Below, piece by piece: positions 34,601 through 47,885 of a stretch of DNA of 64,000 nucleotides (its first letter is position 1; each line of letters starts with the position of its first letter). This DNA is from Argopecten irradians (Eukaryota; Mollusca; Bivalvia; Pectinida; Pectinidae), in contig NC_091141.1 in NCBI RefSeq assembly GCF_041381155.1, forward strand, positions 21,782,828 through 21,846,827, written 5' to 3'. Made by a program: the position numbers and the translations under genes. The notes beneath the pieces are model-generated. The model was not told the origin of the DNA. It made no database searches and worked only from the letters and a program-made list of their open reading frames with translations.

Positions 34601-36842
34601 CAGGAGATTCGATCATCAACATACTATATAAATGCCATTGAAATTATAACATAAGTTGTTTCTCAATCTTTTCATCTATCTGAATGGACATTAATAATTA
34701 TGATATAATTACCGCCGAAATTATTGATTTCATACTTGATTTAGAAATTCAGATATAGTTGTTCTTAAGCTGGTAACAAAGCTTCATTATCTTTTAATTT
34801 TTGTTCTTTCATGTTTGTGTTGGATAAAAGTCTTCCTAAGATATTTGCAGACCATAATAATTATTTTCCTCGTTTCCTACCAAAGAAAATTATGAAATAT
34901 GAGACCACGTTACACTAATTAACCTACATACAATATATATCAAAAATTTAGAACAACGCTATATTATGTAATACTCTTGTCCATGGCGAATAATATTTGC
35001 CGAACCTTTAGAGCATATATCTTTGTAAACTTACCATTTCCTTCATATGTTTGTTAAATTGAGCATTAGGGGATTAACTGGAGACATCAAAGTTAATTTC
35101 GTAAATAAGTCACAACCGTAAGTAATTTATAACTTAGCCAGAAAAACACTATTGCCGACTTACATTTTGGCTGCGTTTCGACATTTCTAACCACGCTCTT
35201 AGACACTTTTTTCACTGTTATGATAATAACTTTTCAATTCCATTTCTAACGTTTATTTTTCATTGTTTTTCACCACTAAGATATTAACATTTATTTCAGG
35301 TAAATGTATCTTAAATAATAGGTAGAAGTTTTATATCTCATTTCAATTTTATTATACGATAATTAATCAATACTGTACATGTCCTTGTTACCAACAACAG
35401 AGAGGAATCGTAATATCAAACAGATTTCAACTGAGGTGAAAGGATATTTAAAGGTGGTATAAACATCTTATATAAACCAAACATATTAATGCACCAGTTG
35501 ATAATGTTATACTTTTAATCATTAAACAGTTCATTTTTAACAAGATGTTTTCAAAAAAAAACTTAAATATAAACGCACTGGTAAAAAACATCGAAGAATA
35601 TCATAATATCCATAGACAAAAAGTCAAAATGATTTTTTGAAAGCAAAATTTTTTAAGAAGTTTGAGTTATGGGAACCTTTTATGCAATTTCATATATGAA
35701 CTCTTTTAAATTATGCAAAAATTTGAAAGCCATTGATAATAATTTTTAAAATTCTGACAACTAATTATTTTTACAGTAAATTGTCTGCCATCAGCTTAAA
35801 GTTTCATATAATCTACATCACGATTCTTTCCTTTTATACCACTATTGCCTCTCAACCTATCTTCTCCGCCTCTTCTAAAGTTCATGTATGTCTGAATGAA
35901 TGTGTGTTATGGAAATATCTGAATGTATGTAATAATGAAAGTAAACTCTCAGGTATATATGAGTATGTAAATGTGTGTACATGAAGGTGTGTAAAAGGAT
36001 AAATGTGAATGTTATGTAAAATTGATACAAATGAAATAGCTTTTGTAACTATTATAGTAAATTGCTCTCTATCTTTGTCTGCATTGTCTGTAAAATTGAA
36101 AATCATTTTTTTTTAAATATAAAAATAAACCTGTTAATGAGTATCAAATAATGAAGTGTTTATGATATTCCGTTATTTCTATCAGCTGAAGTCTACCAAA
36201 AGCGCTGTATCAGAAATATCTTTGTGATCAAACCATGACGTCTGCCCACAACACAAATAATAACGCCATTTATGTTCGACCTTCTAGTATTGACAGCATT
36301 TTAATGATATCAATATAAAAGAATGCTCGTCCTTCCAACACTTCTTATTTCCTTCCTGGTAATACATGCACATCATTATTTCTGTTACTTTAATGATTCA
36401 ATATATTTTTAGATTTCCATAACGATATCGATATCATAAGATTGGAGCACTTTATTAAATTTGTTTAGGGTTATATAATATTTTTTTCACTATATTACAA
36501 GTAAGATATGTGTCTAATACAGTAGAAAAATACTTATGAAAACGTCATTAGAGTAATGGAAGCCTTTTGTTCAGTTATGACGAACCTGGCCGAGCAAATA
36601 CGATCAATACATCAAGTCTGTGCTACTGTATAGTTAACTAAGGATATATATGTACACATGTTAAACATCCTTATTATAACGGAATTAATTGATGCGGGGT
36701 AGATATAGAGTGTACATTAAGTAGAGTTATTTATGGCCTTACCTTGACTGTAGTAAAAGATCTGATAATTCACCAGTATGATAACTACTCCGATCAAACC
36801 GATCTGCACGCCAATCTTTGGGATGCTACTTTTAGTCTTCAT
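30475..36842 (-). CDS. GT54 beta-1,4-N-acetylglucosaminyltransferase, MGAT4C-like, about 417 aa
   Basis: Predicted to add beta-1,4-GlcNAc to N-glycan core mannose in the Golgi. Two coding exons: 36743-36842 (signal anchor) and 30475-31628 (whole catalytic region). The first ends CAA G before GTAAGG (phase 1); the second follows a TTTGTGTTCGTAG acceptor and starts in phase 1, so they join as Q-G-V-I-T-L-G-I-P. In the joined protein the membrane segment is about residues 10-31 and the metal-binding region IQLEDDV includes E162-D164. WRSKQNLDFAFL, FQHMGKWSS, DNPKASILTNMN and the end WLIIR closely follow human MGAT4C, more than MGAT4A or B. MGAT4C is about 478 aa, so the stem here is short or a stem exon is missed. 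The methionine just before the catalytic exon lies inside the intron and is not the start. Confidence 0.88.
32702..32884 (+). other. GC-richer open segment ending at a perfect splice donor
   Basis: This part of the GT54 intron is open on the plus strand for 60 codons and ends at GGTG followed by GTAAGTAAG. It is also open on the minus strand between an ATTATTTTAG acceptor (about 32900) and an AAAAGTGAGT donor (about 32758). The minus reading does not fit the phase 1 of the flanking GT54 exons. No family is recognised. Confidence 0.2.
34145..34235 (-). repeat. degenerate tRNA-like (SINE-type) fragment
   Basis: On the minus strand it reads AGCGCGATCGAGCAAAAC, then ACTTGTAAGGCGG, then GGTTGATTCC. 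This looks like a tRNA anticodon arm and T-arm with a defective B box. It does not fold as an intact tRNA. Confidence 0.4.
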
Positions 36843-36846
36843 GGTG
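36743..36846 (-). CDS. GT54 first coding exon: type II signal anchor
   Basis: Reading the minus strand, an acceptor TTTTATTTTGTAG is followed by CACCATG, a good start context. The 33 codons give a basic N-terminus (MKTKSSIPK), a hydrophobic stretch (IGVQIGLIGVVIILV), then aromatic residues, then CAA G before the donor GTAAGG. A Golgi glycosyltransferase needs exactly such an anchor. An untranslated leader exon must lie further upstream. Confidence 0.8.
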
Positions 36847-37290
36847 CTACAAAATAAAAGTGGAATGTTCTGGTAGTAATGCTATCATGGTAAATCATGG
36901 TGTATTGTCCAACCACACACCTCCAACAGTTCAGCATATGTATAATGACGTATAAACATGATTATTTTTGTCTTTACAAAAATCTGATAAATGCAGAATG
37001 CAACGTGGAAAAATCCATATCAGTCTCACACCAGCTCAATCACCCTGTATTGGAATGAGGCATAGCCTGCGATCCATCTTGATGCTGTTTTCTCCAAAAT
37101 ATAGAATATATTTCTCAGTGTTTACTTTCGACTTGCGATCTTGTCTTGTTGTGTATAAATATCGGCATGCAAACATAAGAATAGCTAATAATGTTTTTGT
37201 TAAGTAAGACTGTCTTGATCTTCACTGAAATTATTGCAAAACTTATTTTCAAAAACAAATATAATCTACATCTATAAAGGAGGACATGGA

Positions 37291-39221
37291 GTATTTAGTA
37301 CTATGGATATAACAAAGTAACGTGGTTTTACCTCCGTACAATAACTAACCGTGTTCAACATCACCAGATATGTGAGTAGTATTTAGTACTATGGATATAA
37401 CAAAGTAACGTGGTTTTACCTCCGTACGATAACTAACCATGTTCAACATCACCAGATATGTGAGTAGTATTTAGTAATATGGATATAACAAAGTAACGTG
37501 GTTTTACCTCCGTACGATAACTAACCATGTTCAACATCACCAGATATTTGAGTAGTATTTAGTACTATGGATATAACAAAGTAACGTGGTTTTACCTCCG
37601 TACGATAACTAACCATGTTCAACATCACCAGATATGTGAGTAGTATTTAGTACTATGGATATAACAAAGTAACGTGGTTTTACCTCCGTACGATAACTAA
37701 CCATGTTCAACATCACCAGATATGTGAGTAGTATTTAGTACTATGGATATAACAAAGTAACGTGGTTTTACCTCCGTACGATAACTAACCATGTTCAACA
37801 TCACCAGATATGTGAGTAGTATTTAGTACTATGGATATAACAAAGTAACGTGGTTTTACCTCCGTACGATAACTAACCATGTTCAACATCACCAGATATG
37901 TGAGTAGTATTTAGTACTATGGATATAACAAAGTAACGTGGTTTTACCTCCGTACGATAACTAACCATGTTCAACATCACCAGATATGTGAGTAGTATTT
38001 GGTACTAATGATCTAATGAGGTAACATCGTTTTACTTCTGTACGATAACTAACAATGTTCAACATCACCAGATATGTGAGTAGTATTTAGTACTATGGAT
38101 ATAACAAAGTAACGTGGTTTTACCTCCGTACGATAACTAACAATGTTCAACATCACCAGATATGTGAGTAGTATTTAGTACTATGGATATGATAAAGTAA
38201 CATGGTTTTACCTCCGTACATTAACTAACAATGTTCAACATCACCAGATATGTGAGTAGTATTTAGTACTATGGATATGATAAAGTAACATGGTTTTACC
38301 TCCGTACATTAACTAACAATGTTCAACATCACCAGATATGTGAGTAGTATTTAGTACTATGGATATGATAAAGTAACATGGTTTTACCTCCGTACGATAA
38401 CTAACAATGTTCAACATCACCAGATATGTGAGTAGTATTTAGTACTATGGATATGATAAAGTAACGTGGTTTTACCTCCGTACGATAACTAACAATGTTC
38501 AACATCACCAGATATGTGAGTAGGATTTAGTACTATGGATATGATAAAGTAACATGATTTTACCTCCGTACGATAACTAACAATGTTCAACATCACCAGA
38601 TATGTGAGTAGTATTTAGTACTATGGATATGATAAAGTAACATGGTTTTACCTCCGTACGATAACTAACAATGTTCAACATCACCAGATATTTGAGTAGT
38701 ATTTAGTACTATGGATATGATAAAGTAACATGGTTTTACCTCCGTACGATAACTAACAATGTTCAACATCACCAGATATGTGAGTAGGATTTAGTACTAT
38801 GGATATGATAAAGTAACATGGTTTTACCTCCGTACGATAACTAACCATGTTCAACATCACCAGATATGTGAGTAGGATTTAGTACTATGGATATGATAAA
38901 GTAACATGGTTTTACCTCCGTACAATAACTAACAATGTTCAACATCACCAGATATGTGAGTAGTATTTAAGTACTATGGACATGATAAAGTAACGTAGTT
39001 TACCTACGTATGATAACTAAACATAATCAACATCACCAGATATGTGAGTAGTATTTAAGTACTATGGACATGATAAAGTAACGTAGTTTACCTACGTATG
39101 ATAACTAAACATAATCAACATCACCAGATATGTGAGTAGTATTTAAGTACTATGGACATGATAAAGTAACGTAGTTTACCTACGTATGATAACTAAACAT
39201 AATCAACATCACCAGATATGT
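37291..39221. repeat. 88-bp minisatellite, about 22 units, upstream of the GT54 start
   Basis: Units begin ATTTAGTACTATGG at 37293, 37381, 37469, 37557 and onward at 88-bp steps. There are three blocks: early units with GGATATAACAAAGTAACG, later units with GGATATGATAAAGTAACA, and three final diverged units with GTACTATGGACATG. On the minus (GT54) strand most units contain CGGAGGTAAAAC, a donor-like sequence. Confidence 0.96.
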
Positions 39222-41337
39222 AATTGGCTGAAAACTAAAACAATGTTGTTATTAATAGCATTAAGTCTTACGATACAATATTCACGAATATTATGGCTAG
39301 GTGAACTAGTAACCACTGAACTTCTATATCATTGAAGATATAATTTACATTTAATGTTTGATCGGGCGTAAATCGAAACTATAGATTAAAGTTTACTTAA
39401 TACCAACCTACGTAATTTTTATTCGCGAACCCCAAGCTGATTACAAAGATTAATGACAATTTAAAAGTTGTTAGGGTCAGTTACAGAAAGATGACTCTTG
39501 CATACCCTAAACGATTAATGGGTGTTTCTATAGATCTGGAAAACAATGCCAAGCCTGTGTATCGATAATATATCAGGCTATATGAAGTCATGTACAGATG
39601 TATCTATAGACAATTAAGTTAAGGGGATATACTGGAATAGGGTTTTCTATCTGTGCAACTGTCTGTCGGTCTGTCTGTCTGTAGACACAACTTTGTCCGG
39701 CAAACTCCTCGTAACTACTTTACAGATTTTGATAATATTTGATACACATAACCCTGACATAAAGGGAAGTAGAGTGCACTATACAGGGTCCGAAATATCC
39801 CCCATTAATGGAGTTATTACTGAATTTGTGCAGCAGAGGTATTAGTCATCCACTTTCGCGAAAGTTCTATTTTTATATAAGGCCTACAACAAGCTTTGAA
39901 TATTATTTAACACATCGGCTTAGCTAAGGCCATGGAAAATTCTTATAATTAAGTAAAACGGTTTCAAGTCTAAAATTGTCTCACGTTCAGGATTAGTCAA
40001 TCGCATGTGACGCCACAAAAGTTGCGCCATTAATTATTGACCTTACTAAACCGTCCAGAGGTAGTCCTGATCAAGGAGTTAGAATATCTTATTAAGATCG
40101 ATTATAACTAAAATTGTTACAAACTCAATGGTAATTGCTATAGTTGGTATTGTTTAGACGGAGATTGCGTGAAATAGACATACACAAAGGTAAATTATAG
40201 TCTGGCTCTCCCCAATCAGAGGTTCGCTTGTTGCTGCTACTTAACAAAAAATCATATGTAACATAACCAATTTATTGTTGTTAAAATGCCTATAAATCAA
40301 TGACGTATTTTGATTTACATACCGCGCATTTATCAATTACCTAACCTGTATCGCCAATGAAAGGAAGCAAAGATGGGATACACACTTTGTAACAGATGGC
40401 ATGGACCTTAATTAGCTCTTGCCAACCTCGTAAATAGAGTTTAGGCGATGTAAATATATATTGTATATTGTATTGCTATTTTTATACATAAATCACCATC
40501 ATGAATCAAGGTTGATTCTCGCTAGGCGCCTGCGGTTGATTTTTACGACATTTACGCCAAGAAAAGGTTATTTCGCCATCATTTCGTCTTAGTATGTACG
40601 TACTTACAATTATTGATTTTAAGCATAGATCAGTGAAGTTGTTTAATTTCTCGGTTTACGAGCTTATCTTTATAATTGCCCCGAAACATCAACTTAGTTT
40701 TCAATAATTATCTTCCCACAGAGCTATGATTGTCACCGTGCATCGTTATCCCTCATTAAACCATTATACGATTGATTAGTACGGAGAAACAGGTAAAGAC
40801 AAATGTGCTTACCAATGTCCTAGACATTCCCTTGTATAAGCCTCAGGGATAATTCATCATACAATCACAGCGGTTACCTAGCAGCTCCAGGTTTGGACGA
40901 TGATAAGAAGTATGGTTTCCATATGTCTACTAAGACGGAACTAATATAAGACTATTGACCAATGCTAAAAGCTTTATATTATGTATGACAAGAAGATTTT
41001 ATTTGTAATTATCAAACTATTAGAAATGCGTACGTACAAAGTGGAGTTATGTTGCTTTTCACGCGTAAATTCTAATGGATTATGACTTTGATTTGTCAAA
41101 CGCCCATCGATTGTATTAAAACTGAATGATGAAATATTTATCGTTCATACATGAGTGTAACAGTGCCAGAGGATCATTCACGGAAACTTTATCTACGACT
41201 TCTGCTTCCCAATAACTAACCATTACGTTAACGTTTCCTTTATTCTGTGAACGGCACTTGCTTTATTTCAACCTGCCGAATTAATTTCCGTATATAATCA
41301 TAACCGTGTAACAGGCCGGGAATAGGATTGAATGTTT
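39222..41337. other. no gene recognised; one dispersed repeat
   Basis: AT-rich. A dispersed repeat lies at about 39618-39860 (CTGTCTGTCGGTCTGTCTGT run, then AACTTTGTCCGGCAAACTC), a kind of sequence I know as common in mollusc genomes. Otherwise nothing is supported. Confidence 0.5.
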
Positions 41338-41350
41338 TGATGGTATATGT

Positions 41351-41566
41351 TTGGTTTGTTTATTTTTACGTCCTATTAACAGCCAGGGTCATGTAAGGAC
41401 GTGCCAGGTTTGTTGGTGGAGGAAAGCCGGAGTACCCGGAGAAAAACCACCGGCCAACGGTCAGTACCTGGCAACTGCCCCACATGGGATTCGAACCCGC
41501 TTCCCAGAGGTGGAGGGCTTGTGGTAATATGTCGGGACATCTTAACCACTCGGCCACCGCGGCCCC
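41351..41566 (-). mobile_element. full-length tRNA-derived SINE with 13-bp target duplication
   Basis: The minus strand begins GGGGCCGCGGTGGCCGAGTG (A box region GTGGCCGAGTGGTTAAG), then has the B box GGTTCGAATCC. A conserved centre follows (TTTTTCTCCGGGTACTCCGG, then TTTCCTCCACCAACAAACC), and the tail CCTGGCTGTTAATAGGACGT with AAACAAACC. The flanks are the direct repeat TGATGGTATATGT at 41338-41350 and 41567-41579. The tRNA head looks Leu/Ser-like. Confidence 0.96.
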
Positions 41567-41723
41567 TGATGGTATATGTATGCGAAAAGACAATTACTAC
41601 TCACTAATCATATGTCCATAAAACTGGGGTAAGCAGGTCATTAAAACGTCAATATCGAGGTGGTCACTGTCAGCCAGGCTTTATGGAATCTAAAGCTGAC
41701 ATATATATAGGATCTTACATGAG

Positions 41724-41845
41724 TGTTCATTTCATATGAGATTTTATTATGAGACGAGTCTAAGAAGTTTTTATTTTTGTGAGCCTTGGCGAGCAAAAAT
41801 TAAAACTTGGAGACGAGTTTCATAAAATCTCATATGAAATGAACA
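41724..41845. mobile_element. hairpin MITE
   Basis: TGTTCATTTCATATGAGATT at the left is answered by AATCTCATATGAAATGAACA-like sequence at the right, and the pairing continues through the GACGAGT / ACTCGTC segments. The centre has GAGCCTTGGCGAGCAAAAAT. Confidence 0.85.
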
Positions 41846-42115
41846 TAAACTTAAGATACTTTTTTATCACATAACTACGAATACCTACATAACAAAGAAT
41901 TTCACGTCAAAATGTATTCCGAAAATCCAGCAGAGGCCGCCATTTTGGCCCGCCGTCATCTTTATCCTGACGTCATTTTATTGTTTCTGTCTGAGGTCAC
42001 AATGAATTTCTAGCCAATGAAAATCGCTCCATGTCATATTACGCTAGTTACATACGCAATAATATTACACGGGCGAAATCACTGGATATCAGGCGGATTA
42101 TGTGATAAATATTTA
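41846..42115. repeat. GC-richer repeat-like flank with YY1- and CRE-like sites
   Basis: It contains GCCGCCATTTTGG (41935-41947) and TGACGTCA (41968-41975) in a patch that follows the hairpin. It may be the body of the same mobile element. No coding capacity. Confidence 0.4.
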
Positions 42116-45100
42116 ACCTTACTTCAAACTTACGTTAATTTATCGTTGTTCTCGGACTCCTGGTTTCCTTGTAGGACGTACAACACATAACGGCTTCTAA
42201 TCCTATTCCATAATTGCTAATGGTCAAATGACGTCTATCAAATTTTAGATACATATATACATTGTATCTTCTACTCTAAAGACAAATTATTTCTGAAAGT
42301 GTTAGCCCTGCAAATTATTGAACTATGGTAGGTTTGTAACATGACCCATGTAACTTGGTAACTCTTCCCTCTCAAACCACACAGTTACAGAAATCCATTT
42401 TAATCACTCTCTTCACTGTTAATATGCTCTATAATTACAAAATAAATCATTAGAACAGGACATATTAGTGAAGCTACTTCAAATGCAAAACAGCTTATTG
42501 TGGTCATAAAACACCCACTGAAATTTTTTCAATATTTACTTCAAGTAATGAGCCAACTTTTTAGAAAATGTTTTTGGTGCACTCAAACTGGAAGTGGGTG
42601 AATCACCATTGTTAATAATTGACACGGCCGAAAATAACACCCAAAATTTCGATATTTTCTGTCTTTAAAATGTAGCAAAATTTTCCAGAAAATATTACAG
42701 TTTTATGACTTAAGACATTATTTTGATACATTTTTGGATAAAAAAGGGAACCCTGTCATACACCTCTACTGGGCAACATTAATTTGGCCATAGCACAGGC
42801 CCCTGGGACCTTTTGAATTTTTCAAACGTATTTCAAGGGTTTGCATTAATGTTGCAACATGTAACATTTAGTTTTAATAAAATTGGTTCGTGGGCAAATT
42901 TCCATTGTTCGTGAAAGAGGTCCTTTGCGGTCTCTCAATTGACAGACAAAATTATTTAACCAAATATGACAAATCGCGTTACAACCAAAATAAAATCATT
43001 ATCATCCTCATATCAATTAAGTATTTGAAGATTTGTTATCAACATTAACTACTTACTTTTGTTATACAGATGCTATTTGTTCCTTTCCCCCTCATATATC
43101 TCTCGTAAGAAATTTCATATATAGGGTGTGATGAGGGCTTGAGGAATGTGACCTGCCCATCACTTGCCAGTTTCACAATATATGACAGTTTACATAGCCT
43201 TGTAAACAATAAGACAACTGGTTTGTCCAGTTATAAAATGTCCTGCCGTATCAGTTACAATACAATGATAACAAAAATAACCACTGTTTGTAAGATATGT
43301 AGAATTTGAATACGCAATTCGTTTATATACATAATAACGTTTCAGAACACTGGAAGGTTTTATAATATTTCAATCTTTACCTTCCAATTTCCGTGTGACT
43401 GCACAAAAAATCATTTTACGACTCGTTTATTAATTTGATGTCTGTTGTTTGTATACACATGTTTCTACATGAGGAACAAAGAGGATGACGTTAGTGAGCT
43501 GTCAAAATTGTGGAAACACTACAGGTACATGTCCTAGAATCTAAAATTCTAAGGTTTGTAGTAGTCAGTAGTCTTGTTATTGATTATCAGACATACAGAC
43601 GCGTGAGACCTCGATTCTCTGCTCTTAAATACAAAGACGAGAACTATGGCATTCAAACACTGCATCTAATAAATGTAAACACGAACACACGGTCACATTT
43701 GATACGTTGCGATCACATTATTATTATGTAAACAAAAGCTTGAAAAGACTTAATTTTGGACAACCATAGAACATTGAAGACAATAAATATTACGGTTTAC
43801 TGGTTCAATAGTACCGATATATCACCGTAAACATAACATGGCGCAGATTGAACATTTTATTCAAACCCATCCAATATATTCGGACTGGGGAATATTTCAT
43901 ATAAAGGTGAGGAGGGTGGTGTGTTAACGTGTAATAACCCTATTGTGACATCGTAGAAAATAAAGTTCGAGTCTCATTGCGTTAGAGACATGTGTTAAAA
44001 TTGAAATTGAAATTAATTATGTGTAAAAAGAAAATTACACTCGTGGCTACATAATATGAAAATCAAATTTATTAAACTCGTTATTTTGTATCATACCTTT
44101 TTTAAATATGTTTTAGTACACACCTGTACCCCATGTGTGTGTGGGTTGAGGGTGGGTGTGGGGGTAGGGGTGGGTTCTGCGGGCGGTGGCATGATGAATG
44201 AAATGTCCCGACACTTTACAACTAGCCTTCAACCTCTGAGTAGCGAGTTCGAAACCAACTGAGTGTTAATTGGTTTTTATTTTTCCGGATACTAGGACTT
44301 TCCCCAACTCCGTAATCAACCGTTGTTATTATAGTTTGTAACGTCATCAAAGGCAAACTAGTTGCATAACAACAGGTACTGAGTCTGTTTTATTTCAGAT
44401 GTAATATAATAGTAATGTTTACTATTTGCATAACAGGCAATATAAAGAATGAAAATTAATGGTTTATTATTTAAGATACTTGTATCACATTACTGTCTAC
44501 AATCTCTGTTTTCTTTCTTTATTCATTTTTTTGTTCCTTTTTTTCCCTTGAAAATGTTGCTTTAACATCGTATATGTAAGACTTTACTCTAAACACACTT
44601 CTGAAATCAGATATTAAACAAATATATTTCCTACATATTTATCACCAGTTTCCCATTAGTTTGTAGAAGCATTCGTAATTGTAATTTTAACTAACGGACA
44701 ACGCACGACATGGGAAAGTAACATTTATATTAAGGCCACTTGAATCTTGTCTAAAGCGACCTAAAAACTGATGTAAAAGATATTTATTCGCTTCCGTATA
44801 TAATACTTGTCCGTGACCAGAATGTACAAGTGTGTAATAAGCCATGGTGTGGCCGGCCCGTAAGTGGTACACTGCAGATTTAGCGCTGCGGTCGAGTTAG
44901 ATAAGCATTATGTGATGTTTAGCACACATCAGACACGGGAAAGTCAATATATATCTAATTGTACTACTGTGTTTTAATTAACATTAAAGCGACATTAAGC
45001 CGTAAAAACCTATTTGAGCTACGACTAAAGAGTACATAAATTCTAACAGGACTTTTACCAGTACTTATTTTGTAAATTTATATCTATTTTGATGTTTATT

Positions 45101-47885
45101 TAATGTTTTCATCTTTAATGTCGTTCTTTTAGTAACCCTCAAACAGAATGATTAACAGTCTATGATTAACCACCGAAGGAAGGAACTTGATTTACTTGAT
45201 AGACTTTTCATACAGGATTTACATAAACGTATTAGCGCAACAGATAATTGCAAAAGCGTCAAGCATTGAAAGGCATATTCTTATGATTGAAAAATATAAC
45301 ATGCTATATTAGACTTCCACTTGGTATCCTAATTATTAAAATAATTGTGCATGTACAAAAACTGTAGATAAAGAGACTAGCAGTACTTCATATTTAACTT
45401 AATTAGCATGTATAAATAATGTTCTTCTTTAAAATAAATGTGATTACAGGAGGTAGTTAATTGTTTCAAACAGCTGCTACCCTGCCTATGCAAACCAATA
45501 CCAGATGTTTGAGTTACATGATTAGAATTTAACAAAGTTCGAAATCAACAATTTGGAATTAGTTGAATGGTCAAATAAAAGATAGATTAAGGGTCTCCTG
45601 ATAGGTATGTCGAATTTGTGTAACTAGTAACCATCAAAGTGTAAATATTTTTCACATTTTCATAAACATGTAAAATTATTATGCACATACTATATATGGG
45701 AAGACATTCTTTCCTACGTAGCATTACCATAAATAATAAGCATCCTTGTCACTAAAGCATGCATTTACATTATTAATTGACGTGAATGTTATATACCTCA
45801 CCACATGTGTCATCTTAACACAAATAACAAAAGATAAACTTATAGATATTTCAATTAAAATACAATTTACGTATAACATCTGTTACTGGATGCACTTACC
45901 GACGGGGTGACATATTCCTGTATCCGTGGAACTATCACATCCAATATAAATACTGATGATTAAATTGATATGAAATATATTTACTCCATATGTGTAGGCC
46001 CCTCAGTCTAATTATACACATTAACAGTCACAGCGACTGTATTCCAGAGTCGGCGAGGGATGTCAAGGGTTAAACATACAGTTAACACAAACAACAAAGT
46101 GTATATGCGATTAATAAAACTAACAGTTACTACAATCCATTTAAATATAGTTGTATGTTCTTCTTAAAAATGTACTTAGATAATTTCGCCTATTCCAAAA
46201 TAACTATAATACTATAGAGTTCCCAAGCAGACCTCCTGTATTTGTAGACTGTATACAGCGATTCATTAGAGGCCTGGATTGTTTCAATGTAATCACAAGC
46301 TAATAGAAACACCAACGGAATAGCCTTATTTTAGGTCACTGGTACCATGCATTGTTTTACCCACACAACACAATCATATCCAGTCAAGTGCTACACACCC
46401 ATTGTCTACCCACAACAGAAGGATCCCTCTGTGTATTAAACTGACTTAATTAATACGTGTGTGCTAAGTCACCTTACGGAGGACTATCAGAGTAGGTTGA
46501 TTCCTTTAATGATTAGTCTTTCTAAACGTTAAATGTACAGGTAAGGTATAGTTAAGGTCAATTTGCTACGGAACTCATAGTTACACTATATGGTAGCTCT
46601 GACATCTGACGTCTGTCGTTCAGAGCTACGTCGTCACAGCTTCCCGTGAAATTTTGCTTTACATTAAAAGTGACACATGAAATATTTTGTGTTAGGATTA
46701 GAAAAGTATTTCAATTTGTTATTATCACTTACCTCTTTCAATGTGGCCGATGGTCTTTGGTCACATGAGTATATAAAAAAGACAGATAACTATACTTAAT
46801 ATAACTATGTACAATTTTCATTCAATTCCTTAAGATAAACTAAAAACTAATTTTTTAATGGTTTTGTTTTCAACTTTTTCTGTTTTTGCAAGATTTTATA
46901 ATAAAGTTATTCAATTCCTGAAGATAAGTTATCTTCAAGAGAAATCAATGCATGCAAAATGTTAAGACTTTAACTAAATTTGTAATGGTTTTGTTTTCTA
47001 TTCACTCTTTTTTCAAGATTTTATAATACACCATATAAACATACACAAGTAGGATCACTGTATACATTTTATTATATACTTACTTAATCTAATCTATCAT
47101 GTGTTTCTACAACACTGTAACCGTCACCATTACCACAGGTACGGTCACTATATACACATCCTTATATTATTAAACTTATAATTACCATAGGAATGCTACA
47201 AACAATTTGTTTATGTTTTACGGATACCAAATTCCATTCACTACTAACAATGTAAATACGTCGGCATGCGTCACGACATTTTAAGGTCAAAGTTCAATGT
47301 ATGTTTTCCTTTTGATTAAAAAAGATAAAGCTTAAGGTATAAATTAAAACTCTTGGATTTTGATATTTTTTTCAGATTAGAAGGACGTAAAAGCTTAGTT
47401 GTAGATTAGATTAGCTTTGTAGCACTTCAAAACATTTCAAGTCGTATAACTGTGGTAATTGAGGAGACACAGGACTGCAGTATGTACGTGTACAGATTTG
47501 TATCGATCAGTGACAATGCACAACTTTGAAGATTGTTCATTAATACAGATCAAATAAATCAAAGCAACTGAAGATCATCACTAACGCCATGTTATAATTG
47601 ATTTATAAAGAAAAAAAACATCCCAAAATAAGACAGACAAGCGAAAAACAGACATATTCTTGATCATCGATTTCACTGTACATCAAAGTGATATCAAGAT
47701 CCGATAAAAATTTTTACCTTAACCGATAGTTGTACATATCTATGCTAAGGAAGCTGTTTATTTATTCAAATAACTTCTTCATCAACAACTACCACGCAGA
47801 TTAATCTTAAAATATCTTCATAACAATCGACGTCCTACAAAATTAGGTCTAATCACAATCTACATCTCAAACATTATACAAAAAC
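42116..47885. other. long gene-poor stretch
   Basis: Only short ORFs with no domain, AT-rich. A G-rich GGGTGTGGGGGTAGGGGTGG run lies at about 44154. Donor-like sites on the minus strand (near 45897 and 46731) have no paired, supported exon. Confidence 0.45.

Noticed and set aside
37291..39221. CRISPR-like regular array
   Set aside because: Units are contiguous 88-bp near-copies without unique spacers, in a eukaryotic genome. It is a minisatellite.
41366..41607. ORFs of 75 and 68 codons
   Set aside because: They lie entirely within the tRNA-derived SINE.
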